64,000 bases of DNA from NCBI RefSeq assembly GCF_017562075.2, contig NC_054083.1:30475558-30539557 (forward strand), in the 5' to 3' direction. How positions within the stretch are numbered: position 1 is the stretch's first letter; each line of letters begins with the position of its first letter. The notes beneath the pieces were generated by a model, which was not told the origin of the DNA, ran no database searches, and was given only the letters and a program-made list of their open reading frames with translations. This DNA comes from Anopheles merus (taxonomy: Eukaryota; Arthropoda; Insecta; Diptera; Culicidae). Shown here piece after piece: positions 1-12,348 of the stretch. The position numbers and the translations under genes were made by a program.

Positions 1-589
1 AGAGAGAGAGAGAGCGAGATACAGACTGTCAGTATCACCTCCCGGGGTGTTTGTGTGTGTGGTGGACCCAATGGGTGATAGTGATTTTGGACAATTGGAG
101 GAATGGTTCTGTGTGAAACGAGGGAAGGTTATTCCTATCTGTCGCTGCATGGCCTGTGTGCACACGCCTCGCCTCGAAGGCCGTTCCTTCAAACGCGAGT
201 CTCATAATACGCGCACGTCATGCCGCCGCCCTGGGGGAAAACGTTGAAGTAGGTCTGGAACACGAAAAGTGCCCTTTCACGGTGTGCCGCTCCGGTAGGG
301 GGGGTTCCGTTATCAGAAGCTGGAAAGGAAATGATGGGAAGGCATCGGGGTGGTCTAACCGTGCCTCGACAAATCCGAGCGCGTCGATAAAGCCGTCCCG
401 ATGACATCTTCGAACGCATCGGTTCGCTACCGACTGGTGGCGTGTGGGGGCTTTAAGGGATATTTTAAGGTACAATTCATCTGCTATTGGACGGGTTCGA
501 CACTGTCCAACGGAAGATGATGGGTAGTAACGGTAAGAGACGCTTGGAGTGGAGATGGAGACGCATGGTCTTTCAGCTTTAATTTAAAA

Positions 590-1136
590 ATAGGGCTGAT
601 AACAGACGACTGAAGAAGAGGAGGAAAAGAAAGGAGCGAGCAAGAAGAAGAAGAATAACCATAATAAAAATATAAAGAAGAGGAAGAAGAACAATGACAA
701 GTGGATAGGAAGAAGAAACAGAAGAAGACGATGAATAACATGATAATGATACGAATGAGAAGAACAATAACATGAATCAGTTGAGAAAGAAAAGCAAGCA
801 AAACAAAGAGAAGAACAAAATCAAGATTAAAAGAAGAATAAAAATATAAGAATAAATAGGGCGAGGAGAAGGAGAAAGATTGAGAAAAAAGAAGAGCAGG
901 AAGATAAAATATAAGAAATAAAGTGGAGAAGTATAAGGACACACAGAAAAAAAGAGATGAAACATGAAGAAATAAGAGAAATATAAAAAGACAAAGACAA
1001 ACAAAAATAAGAGGAAAGAAGAAGAAAAATAACAAGAATAAGATTAGGACGAAGAAGAAGAAGAAGTTAAGAAGACACAGAAGAGCAATAAGAGAAAGAT
1101 GTAGTATGAAGAAGTAAAATAAGAAAAAGCGCTTCA
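590..1136. repeat. purine-rich (GAA/AAG-like) tract
   Basis: About 550 bases are almost entirely A and G on the plus strand, rich in imperfect GAA, AAG and AGA units broken by ATAA and similar words. The long minus-strand frame across it encodes only F, L, S and Y-rich low-complexity sequence and is an artefact of this composition. It may be a decayed microsatellite. SINEs elsewhere in the window end in GAA tails, which is one possible origin. Confidence 0.75.
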
Positions 1137-4100
1137 TAAAACAATGTGTTTTTACATTAGCGTTATGTTTGATTATTTGAGGTTATGGGTTAGATTTGAG
1201 GAAAAAAAACGTAAAAATACTCAAGAAACGCATCATGATCGAGATTAGAACCTATGAAGTTTCATGTTCTTTTCAACAGTTTGCACAGACCTGATAGATA
1301 ATCTACCGTAACCTCAAGTATGTTCAGGGTCACTTGTAAGCCAAGACTGTCAAAAAGCTCAAGGCTCAAGTGGAAGATACTCAGAGCAAATCCCTAATTC
1401 CACAAATACCAATGCAAGGGACTCTGCGGTGTGCTAAGCACGTCATAAGAATCACACCGGACGTCTAATGCCATAAAGCTTATTGCTTATCTATGCATAC
1501 TGATTGCAATCGATGGTCTGAAGTGAGTTTGTCCTACATTTGTAATAAACAGTGTCCAGTGACTGACCCCGAAAGATTCCGAACATTCTTAATAAGTTTA
1601 CTAATATGGAATAAAAAAGCTCACTTAAGCAAGCAAAGATGCCACCTGCGAAGCGTTACACCAAAACCAACGTAAAGAGTGTCTAGGAAGGCGTTATCAA
1701 AATAGTAATGAATGAAATCGGGCCCACTCCAAACAAACAGTAGAACTCCAATCAGAGCATAAAATCTCATCAGATGTACACGATCGGTACTGTAGGTCTA
1801 GCTATCGATATTGCATCGTCTAGACACTCCGCATGCTTAGACATACTACGTAGTAGCTTCAGCTTCAAGGAAGGCTTCAACGCAGCGCTGCATTCGCGAT
1901 AACCCACGATTCTATAAATTCTCATTAATCCGGGTCATTAGTCCGTTGGTGGGATTCACTCTCATTGAGCTTCTCGCTAGCTAGTATAAACTGGATTCGG
2001 GTACACGATCGGCACCAATAGACTAAACCACCCGGGCGTACCGATCCTGTGCAAACCGGTTCGGAGTTCGATCGTGTAAAGCCACCGGTACATCACATGC
2101 CCTGCAACGCCATCAAACAGGCTCAGGGTCGTTCCGTCTAGTGGAGGTTGGTAGCGAGTGACTCCCATCGAGCGTCGGACGCATCGCTTTGGACCCCAGC
2201 AAGGGACAGTCGGCCTTACGTTGATCGGTCCGGCGTGTGGTGCTCTCGCCAAACCTAGGTTAGGTTAGGGTGCAGAGTTTGTTACGTCCACAATTTAATT
2301 CCCAGCATTACTAATATTGACATTCGTCGGGCATCGCGGTGCTTGTGATAACGCCAAGACGTGCACGGTAGTGCACTTTGATAAGATCCGGTACAAACAA
2401 CCGTCCACTGCTCGTCTTCCGGTGAAAAGTATGCCCCTTTAGGTGAGGCTTGAGGGCTGTCGTGACGTTATGGTAATTTGTTGGTTCTAGGGAATTAATT
2501 GTTCATTGGAAATAGCCCAATTTGACATCAATTCTGACTCCAAGACACTTTCAGATGCTTCAGAAATTCCCAATCGGGTCCTATCATCGGACCACCGAGC
2601 TATTTCACTTTGTGTCATCTCACCCCCACTTTGGTGAAGCGCTTCTTATCGCGCTACACGTCTGGAATCGCTCGTACAGCACCGATAAAGCCGAACGCAC
2701 TCCGTGGTACCGGATTGTCCAGTACGCCCGGCCAGGGATTGAACCGGTTCGAGCCAGTTCCACCGACGATTAGCATGCTGTCGCGTCCCGTCTACTTCTA
2801 CCTTCTTATCGCGTGCGGGCGCGCGCAATATTCCGTCAATTACGGAAACATACCAGACCCAGCCCGGCAGGCACAATACTGCTCGCCTGCAGGGGGGAAG
2901 AATTCGTGTGTGCCGTGATTCCAGCAACAGAGGTGTTGGTGGATTTTGTGTGTATTTTTAGGGTTTTTATTACCATTGGCCGCTCACGATCACGCAGGCA
3001 CTGTGTAGGCTCCCATTAGTCAAGGCTGTAGACTTTGAGCGGGGGAAGTTTCGAGTTGGAAAAGCACACACAAACACATGTGTTGGCAGTTTTTCGTTAG
3101 TAATATGTGGCGAACATTACATCACTTCCTGCGTGACCATGCGTCCGACGACGGCACACGCCGAACACATGTTTTTGGAAGCTATACGACCCACTCTAGT
3201 ACCTTCTAGCTCGACCATAAATAAGCCCTTGCCTCAGTGTGTGAGTGTGTGTGTGGGAATATCTGAAGTACACCTCTTGGCAGAATGTAATACACCCATC
3301 ACACCGCTTGTCAGTTATTGACGCGCGGCCCCACACCAGGACCGAATCCGATTCTGCTCGGTGAGGGAGAAATTAACCCTTCGGGTTATCAGCGCGAACC
3401 GGTTCGAGCCAGATTTCGATCATCCCCGGACAGCCGTTGTGCGCAGATCGGGCGCTTATCGCAACTACACGCTCCGTCCAAGGGCCAGCCGGACCACCGA
3501 GAGCATTTGTCCTACTTTGGACAAATGCATCAATACACCCCGCGGTGGGAGGCGTTTGCGCTGTGTATGTTACACCGTCGAAGCTCCGCGCACTTTGCCC
3601 TGTAGATCATTCGCGGCAAAATCCACCTCCCCTGTTTCTTGGATGATTAATTATCGCACCCTTTGCTCCGTTCCTAGGTTTTTGTTTGTTTTGAAGGTGT
3701 CCACCAAAAATAGCACCCTTTTCAAAATCGGTGCGCGCTCACCGAAACCAATCATCCGCTGAACACGAATCCGGTTCGTGTCGGTTGGCTGCGGGCATGC
3801 AAGGGCTGCGACTGATAGCGACCCGGGGACTGGAGGATAATTTATAACGGAAAGCCGTACTCGCTAAAGGTGTCTCGCCCTGTTGGGGCTAGGGGACGAC
3901 CCCGTGGCTCAAGGATCCCCCCAAGTTTTGTTGTGTGATAGGAGAGGCGATTTTCGACCGGAGTCCGCGACGATACCCTGGACCCGGTCGGGTCTGGGAA
4001 ACAGCTGGAACAGCGCTGCGGGCTTATCAGGCACGCATCTGGTGAAACTGGCGCGTGATGTTTCATCAGCTCCGTGTGGAGGGGAATTTATCGATCAGAC

Positions 4101-4499
4101 GGTCAATGAACCGGTGAGGGAAGCGGAGGGGGGGGGGAGCATTAGTGTTTGATACAGTTGCGAAATACGAGACTATTGGCAGGTGTATCGATGATCAGTT
4201 TTTGTAGCTAGGAATTGCATCGGAGGGGAATGCAATTCAAGTTGAGAGCTCAGCAACGAGACGTGGGATATGAATGCAATGCTGATAAGATGACAATGTG
4301 TGACGTTGTTACGATTGAAATATGTCTATAATGCCATAATAATAGATAACTTGTAAAAATAATAAGCTTTGATATGACTTATTATTACTAGTTTATTTAG
4401 CCCGATTACATGGCTACGAAAAATTACTTCAGAGGATAATAGGCTAGTACTGGATACCCAGTTACCTTTGCAAATAACTTGGAATGTCAAGAGATACTG

Positions 4500-4915
4500 A
4501 TTTTAAACTATTACCCAAAGTGATAGTTGAACCTATATCGATCCTTAAACGGATCCTGAACTTATATTGTTACTAAAACTGCTCTGAATCCTTGTCGATC
4601 CCAATCCATTAAGATCCTGAAAATGTTCTTGAACTCATACCATTCCAATGGCTGAGATACTGTACCCATACCACTCTTGGAACTTATAGAACCTTTAAAC
4701 ATACTGGAATATATTCCAACTCCATGCCCGTCGAGGGACTGATACTCATTCTGGCTTTGGAACTTATTCCCATGACACTGTTTGAAACCTATCTCGAGCT
4801 GATGGGCCGATTCTGGAGCTCATCTCCTACCCAAACCGGTTCTGGAAGTTGTACTGAACCCACACCATTCCGAGAACTTATCCCAAACCCATTCCAACCC
4901 AAATACTGCACCTAG
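4500..4915. repeat. decayed minisatellite
   Basis: Variants of words such as GGAACTTAT, TGAACTCATACC, ATCCTGAACTTAT and CCATTCC recur roughly every 30-45 bases through this stretch. The copies are strongly diverged, so it reads as an old tandem array. A short open frame inside it reads through the repeats and is not a gene. Confidence 0.5.
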
Positions 4916-5791
4916 ATTTGATTCAATCAGCAATATTAGTGCGTTTTACACTTTACTAAATTTGGTATAGCGAGATAACTCAATACTGTACATAAAATTA
5001 TTCGATTTTTAGAATTATTCAGCTAAAAAACGTTACTTGTTGCGTGTTTTGTTATGCAAATTACATGATTTTAGGCGTAGTTTGGTAAACGCTTTGCCCT
5101 AGCAGTAAAAGTTTTAATAAAATTCTTTCTATAACATTTATTCTTCAAAAGCGTACTAAATTGATCACACACTAAATTTTTGCACAGTTTCTTACAAATA
5201 GCGTGACCAGTCTCCCAAGACTCTCCAACTAATCTGTCTGAGCCTCGATTAACCCATTACACCATATTTCGAAATCAAACAATTGATGGTATTCTTTCAA
5301 GAGCCTATGATTAGACGAAGAAAAGTGTCACATTTGAGGTCCTAGTTTAGTTTAAATAAGCGATAAGGGCCACTGTCCTTCTCAGACTGCATGTAAATAA
5401 AGAAAAATACTTTTTTATGTTGATATGATTTCCCTTGAAAAACCCATATTAATATAAAGCAAAAGAAATGAATGGTAATATGTCCGTAAAATACAACAAA
5501 AACAAAAATCCACCAGAGACGTGTAATCTCTAGTCACAAATCAGACAAATATATTAGAGAGATGTCACGATATACGCTAAAAACTGTGTTAATGTTGAGT
5601 GATCAATGTAGTGAACCACCGTAAATTTTACAATGCTGCACAAGGAGCAGCAGTCAGCCAACATGTTTTTTTTTCCGGTTGCTATAGATTGCCATGGTTA
5701 CCGGCTGCGTGCAGCTTAAACAGTTGGCATCGATACGTTGCCTATTCCCGCACAAACACCTGCGCCAGTAGAAGCCAAACCTTCAAAAGTG

Positions 5792-8700
5792 ATGGAACGG
5801 AGCTCAAACGAACGGCCGGCTACCGGGCGCTACGATGGAAAATCACTCATATCGAAACCAATCCGTAACTCGTCCTGTACCATCCCGAACGAACTGCTGG
5901 AGTTTGAGTGAGTAACATTCTTGGCGGGAAGATGGAACAGTAACATCCTTCCCCGCAATCCATTCCATTCAAACTGTCTGCCCATTTCTCCCCAGCTACT
6001 CGTACGGATACGACTGCAAGCGGTTCTTTAATTTGTGCAAAATCGCCGAAAACGTCCTGGTGTTTGCGTCGGGCAATTTGATACACTTCTTCGACGTGAC
6101 GACGCACACCGTCACGACGCGCCGCAGCTCGACCGGGGGCGGCATCGGTTGCATTACGGTAGCTAGGGCGCAGTCCTGCGAGTGTTTTTTTACCTGAGTT
6201 GCTAACAATGTTATCCCAATGTTTCGCTCCTATCCAGACCAACCCGAGCGAAGAGTATTGCCATCTGACCGTGGGCGAGAATGGCTCCGATCCGCCCATC
6301 ATCATCTACCAGTATCCTGAGATGACGGTCGTTAATCTGCTGACGGGCGGTACGACGAGCGGTTACTCGCGCATCGACTACACCGTGGATGGTAAGCTGC
6401 TGATTTCGCAGGGCATCGAGCCCGACTACATGCTGACGGTGTGGAACTGGCGCGAGGCGGAAATCATTCTCCGCTGCAAGTCGTTCTCGAACGATGTGCT
6501 GAACGTGATGTTCTCGCCGAGCGTCCCGGGGCACATTACAACGTGCGGTAAGTTGGTTGCTATGGTGACCGTCGTCGATTGTAATACGATACCTTGTGTC
6601 CAACGCAGGCCTGGGACATATCAAATTCTGGAAAATGTCCAGCACCTTCACCGGATTGAAGCTCCAGGGCGAGCTGGGACGCTTTGGCAAGACGGAGATA
6701 TCGGACATTGTGGGGATTTTGCCGCTGCCCGATGAGAAAGTCCTGTCCGGCTGCCAGTGGGGCAATGTGCTCGTGTGGGAGGCCGGGCTGATTAAGCTGG
6801 AAGTTTGCCGCAAGGGCCGCAGACCCTGCCACGATGGGCCGATCACGCAGATCTTGATGCGCGAGGGCGAAGTCATGACGGCGGGCCTGGACGGTCGGAT
6901 AAGGATCTGGTTCTGGGAGACGGTCGAGCTGGCCGATCCACCGGACGACGATCGATTTGTGGAGATCGAACCAATAATGGAGTTCCGCATCGGAGCGGAG
7001 CTGATGTGTTTGGTGCGCCGGCAGGGTGACTTCCAGTGGTACGCACAGGATGGCAGCGGTGGAATTTGGTTGTGCGATTTAACCCCTGCGCATCACACGG
7101 AACCACCGCAGCAGCTGTTCAAGTGTCACGCGGGTGAGATTGTGGCCGTGCAGGCAAGCCCAGTGTCTAGCCACGTGGCCACACTCGGAGTGGACGGTAT
7201 GCTGTGCGTGTACGATTACGCCAAGCGGGAGCTACTGCTGAGCCATCGATTCCAGTGTGCCGGGCAGTCGATGATCTGGCTGCCGCCTACACTCGACCCG
7301 ACCGGAGCCATTCTTGTGCTAGGCTTTGCGGACGGGTTTCTACGAGCGGTTGCCGTAAACCTGCACCAGGGACACCTTTCCTATCCAGAAAACCGAGTCA
7401 ATCTCATACAACTGCTCAAGCCACACTCGAAAGCCATCACGGCGCTGGGTTTAAACGCTCGGGAAACAATCCTCGTGTCCGGCTCGGAAGATCAAACCAT
7501 CTTCGTGCATCGTTGCGTCCGAGCGAGTCCTCACGCGACGCTGGAACCCATCGGGCTGGTCTACACCCCGTCCGCCGTCAGCACCATTAGCTGGAAGCCG
7601 GACACAACCGCCACCGCTCTGGTCGGCTGCCGGCACGGTCAGCTGCTCGAGGTGGAGCTGCCCGAAGCGCCCGTCGACTACACGACCATCTCCTACCATC
7701 TGCGGCACGTCGAGATCCGGCAGCTCACCTTCCAGTCGGTAAAGTCGGAGATCAAGCGCAATCTGCGCGTGGCCGAGATCGAGAAGCGCAAGCAGGAGAA
7801 GCGCGCCCGAAAGCTGCAAACGCTCGAGCGGATGCGCATCGAAAACCCGAAGGCTGAGATCAACGAGGAAGCGTTTTTGGCCGACTCGGACGAGGAGGAA
7901 GAGCTGGAACCGCTGTACATCCCGAAGGTGCCCAATCCAGTGCTGTGGGCCCGGTACACCGACGAGGACACGCTGTGGCTGTCGATGGGCGGGTACGATG
8001 CAGGGTACGTGTACGAGTACGGGTTCGACGATGAGGACCCGCTGTCCTGCACGCCCATACCGGAGCTGGAGGATGTCGAGCTGACGTGCTATCTGCGAGA
8101 GTAAGGCCTTCCTTTCGCACAATAGTGCCCCCTGTTCAATAGGCATCCCTAATTTTGGAGCGTTTTATTTCCCCAGCACAAACTACACCATCTTCGGTAC
8201 GGGCGACGGTGCGATACGGGTGAACCGAACCAAGCGTGACTTTCGCGACCTCAGCGACTACTGGACGTTGCCGATGCACGATAATCGGACGGGCAAAGTG
8301 ACGGCACTCGCCTTCAGCCACGACTATGCGTACATCTTCAGCGTTGGGGCGGACGGTAACCTGTTCGCGTACCGGTGGTTCGGTGAGGGTGAACCGTTCC
8401 AAGCCATCCCTCCGAAACCGCTCGAAAAGGGTGTCAAGCGCGTGTTCGACATCGACGAGCGTGACTATCCGTCGCTGGAGGAGCAGAAGGCACGCCAGGA
8501 ACGGGACCGGCTGGCGAAGATTGTTTCCGACCGTAAGGAGGCGGTGCTGCGCACCGTCGCCAGCCATCGGAAGCGTTTCGAGGCGTTGCTGGAGCGTAAC
8601 CGGGCCCTGCCGGAAGCGTTCCGCATACCGGTGACGGACTTTGTGCTGGACGAGCGCATCATGGACGATCTGCGGGAGCAGCTGGCGGCCGAGCTCGGGC

Positions 8701-11700
8701 TGGTCCATCGCCGGATGGCGTTCGATGTGGAGAAGGTGCGCATTGCGGCCGGCAAGCTGCAGCAGTTCTTCCTGGAGCCGCTGGAAAGCTACCCGATCGA
8801 GGTGTTGGCAGTAAGGTAACGGGTTGCGACCAGACAAGATCTTTGCAATCGTAAATTAAAGGGGATCCATGTCTGTTTCAGCAGAAGTGGACAGTCGGTG
8901 AAGAGTTTCCGCATCGAAAAGCTGGACGATGACTACTTTCAAACCGTGGAGCAGGTCGAGAAGTTGGTCGCAGAAGAGGCAGAACGTAGACGGTAAGTGT
9001 TGCTGGATTCAGATGGAATTGTTTCTTACAGCATTAATCAAATTAAATTTTTTTATTGCAAATATTAAGCCGCTTCATTGAGTTGTGTAAGACTCCGGAG
9101 GATAGGTTTGTCTTTTTTATGAAACAAAAGTCATTTTTCACTGTTTGCTTACGCACAGAGCACATTTTCCAAGTTTTTGGAGACAATTTTAAGCATTTTT
9201 GGGATACTGATGCTACTTTTCGAGGCACTGATGTAGTACACCATGCATAATAGACCCTTAGATCCTGTTAAATTGATCAAAATGATAATAATTTCCCCTT
9301 TGCTGCTGTTTAAGAGCTCCCGAGACGACTTCCGCCAAGCGCAAGGATCGCCGAAAGGACTCCCAAATGCAGCGCAAAGAATCGTTCCTCGAAGGCCTAT
9401 CGCAGTCGACGATCGACTTTAAGCTCGAAAGCAAAATGAGACGCCTGCTGGCGAAGTACCGCGATCGCAAGAACCAAGAAACGATACGCCAGCAAGAGGT
9501 GAGTGGTGGACTGAATTTAACCCAAACAGCTCGACCAACAGTCTTCTCACCCTTTTCAGTGGGAAGAACATAAAGCCTCCAAACCGGACCCGAACGCGAA
9601 CGATCCCGCCGACGATTTGGCGATCAAGGAGGCGGCCGGCTCGATCGGTGACTACAATCTCAAGAGCGATCCCGACTACGAGCCGGCCGAGGAGCAGGTG
9701 GAAACGACCACCGGCAAGTACCACGAGCTGTTGCGCATACGGCAGGAGATGTTCACGTTGCGCCGAGACTACAACCAGCGGGTGTTTGCGTTGCGGGAGA
9801 AAAAGGTCGAGCTGATGCGGTACATAGCGAAGCAGCGGGCAAAGTTGGCAGCTATCCACGAGGAGCTGCCGGCGGAAAAGCGCAAACAATTCCCCCACGA
9901 CGTTACGCTAAACTTGAAGGTTGAGTACGCCGACGATCAGTACAAGTTCGAAGAGGATCGTCAAAATCTGGCCGCTCTGGAGCAACTGGATCGGAAGGCG
10001 CACCGGAAAAGCCACGACATGATACTGAAGGAAGTGCTCGGGCTGACGTTGCCCCCGGAGCAGCAGGCCACACTCACCCTAAGCAAGCACGAGCGGGAGT
10101 TGCGAGAGCTGCGCCTGATCGGAAAGCTCTTCAAGCAGGACAAAATCATCGCCAAAGCGTCGGCACGCATCGAACGCTTCGACCGTGAGCTGGACCAGCT
10201 GGCCCAGGAGCGGCTGCAGGTGGACACCGATGCGAAGCTGCTGGAAAACTTTCAGCTCACGCTCTACCAGGAGCTGTGGATACTGAAGGACTTTAGCAAG
10301 ATCGAAACGGCCGTCCTGGACAGCGTGGAGCAGGTAACGATCGAGCGGAACGGACTACTGCAGGCCGTGCAGGACGCGCGGGTCGCGATCGAGCAGGTCG
10401 AGCTGGAGATGGAGCAGATACAGCGCGAGCAGCGCTCGAACCTGCAGCGCTTCAACTCGAGCTGTCTCGACAACGACTACACCAAGGTGATGAAGCGCAT
10501 CTACAAGAAGAAGTTTAAGCCGTGCAAAATCAACGGCAACGAGTCGGACTCGTCGTCCGAGTACTCGTCGGAAGACATTGAGGGGCTGGAGAACGCGAAC
10601 GAGGGCGAAGTGAGCAAGGTGTTTCTCGATCTTAACCACTGTCCGACCGGCTGTAAGCCGGAGCTGTACAACCTTGCCATCCAGCTGCGCAACGAGAAGC
10701 TGGAGCTGCAGCGGCGCCACTACGGGGAGGAACGCTCCCTGAAGGAGATGCACCGGCAGCTGGAAAACCTTAAGCCCAAGCTGGCGGATGCGGAAACGCG
10801 CCTTAGCGAAAGGAAAAACGAGCTGCTAGAGCTGCGGCGCGAGAAGCAGCGAAGACTCAACGATATCGACACGCTGATCATAGTGAGGATGGATCAGATG
10901 CAGTACTTCCGCACCGAGACGGAGTTTCAGGACGTGGAGAACAGTTTGCTGTTCAATCGGGAAGCGCTGTTGAAGCTGTACGCGCGCGTCGATCAGCTGG
11001 CGGCGGAAACGCTCGAAACCAAGCGCAAGCACCGGGTGAACGTGGTGCATCTCGCGCGCATGAAGACGGACATCAAGTTCATGCGGCAGCAGCTGGTATC
11101 GCTCAAGGAGGAGATCAACGAGACGATGATGAAGAAGTTTGGCCGCGTGATCGATCTGGACGAGCTGGAGGAGACAATACTGCGCCAGTACACGTTCGAG
11201 ATGCGCGCCAACCTGGACGACGTGCGCAAGAGCTACGAGGAGCGTGCCCGGGAGCTGAAGGTAAGTCCGTTTTCAGCATTTCTATTTCTGCTCAGTGTCT
11301 AAAGACGCTTTATCCCCGGCAGAAACTGTACGCCAAAAAGCAGGAGGAGCTAAAGAAGGTCATCCAGGAAGGCACCGAGAAGCTGCACATCCTGACCGTC
11401 CTTCAAGAGGAGTACAACAACCTGGAGAAAGCACTCGCCCACCAGAAGCTGATACTAGAGCGTCGCAAACAGCCACCGCCGACCTACTCGGAAGATCTCA
11501 GCAAGCTGCGCGAAATCGCCAAAATCCAGAAGGAACAGATCAACACCCTGCAGCGCGAGATCCGCACGCTCAGCATGAAGTGCAAACCCCTCTCGGCCGA
11601 GAGCCCGGATGTGGAGGTTCAGATACCACCGCCAGCGGTCTGCGGCAAACCGGCCCCGGTCGCCGACGAATCCGTCTACAATGCGGTGATGGACTCGGCC

Positions 11701-12348
11701 CCGCCCAGCACCCGTGCCAGCTCGCCCGACAACTTCCTGTACAACGAAATCTCCAGCCTGATCGACGACTTCCTGGTGGAGCAGCTCGGTTCGCGCGTCC
11801 TGCAGTCCGACATCAAGCGCGTCGTCAACCATCTGGCCCACTATCTGTCCAACATCATACACAACTTTGCGCCCGAGCACGCGAGCGATCTGCTGCCGCA
11901 CATTATCGAAAACTTCAAGTCCTTCATACCGGAGGAGCTGCTCATCACCATACCGCCCCAGGCGATTGCCGAGCTGATCGAGAGCATCTTCCGCACGTTC
12001 AAGGAGGGATATGACATCGACACGAAGGAGATACTGGGCGAAATCGTCGGCAACAGTCTCGAGATGATCTTTCCCGCCTCGCAGAACTACTCGCACAACA
12101 TCCTGGTGGACATTATGAAGCAGGTGCTGGCGACTCTGCACATCGCGGACGTGAACCATCCGGAGACGATCGCGTTCATCGCGAACGGCATCCGGCACAA
12201 GCCCGGCATCGATCCGGACGGCGTCAGCGTGCAGCTGATGAGCGACGAGATCGTCCAGTACGCGCAGGAGAACACGGTGGACGAGATCGGGACCGATCTG
12301 ATCCGGGGCGTTCTCGAGGGCATTCTGCAGTGCGTCCGGGAGCAGTAG
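5792..12348 (+). CDS. CFAP44: CFAP44-like (WDR52) axonemal protein
   Basis: Nine exons join in frame with GT-AG introns: 5792-5907, 5996-6158, 6238-6547, 6609-8100, 8177-8815, 8885-8992, 9315-9498, 9560-11260 and 11323-12348, giving about 1,912 residues. CFAP44 is known as part of the tether/tether-head complex of axonemal inner dynein arm f (I1) in cilia and sperm flagella. Residues ~40-720 are WD40-type. They include the family-like block YGYDCKRFFNL, the HIKFWKMSSTFTGLKLQG stretch and KVLSGCQWGNVLVWE. Residues ~870-1680 are mostly charged coiled coil with an acidic Ser/Asp/Glu patch just before HCPTGCKPELYNLAIQLR, a CFAP44 hallmark. The last ~180 residues are non-coiled helical. The frame stays open upstream of the chosen ATG to a stop at 5717-5719, so an extra 5' exon is possible. 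The exon 5/6 junction uses the second AG of CAGCAG, because the first leads to a stop. Confidence 0.88.

Larger units (their letters stand above)
1..5791. other. gene-poor upstream region
   Basis: I see no convincing gene here. Open frames are short, occur on both strands and lack recognisable domains. The stretch opens with a short AG dinucleotide run. A purine-rich tract and a decayed minisatellite are listed separately. GC-richer patches near 1.9-2.3, 3.3-3.6 and 3.8-4.1 kb could hold regulatory DNA or unrecognised exons, but nothing supports that directly. Confidence 0.5.

Noticed and set aside
484..1137. 217-codon minus-strand open frame
   Set aside because: It is the translation of a purine-rich tract and consists of F, L, S and Y runs without domains.
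2255..2270. TTAGG-like telomere repeat words (GGTTAGGTTAGGG)
   Set aside because: Only two units, internal, and Diptera do not use TTAGG telomeres, so it is chance.
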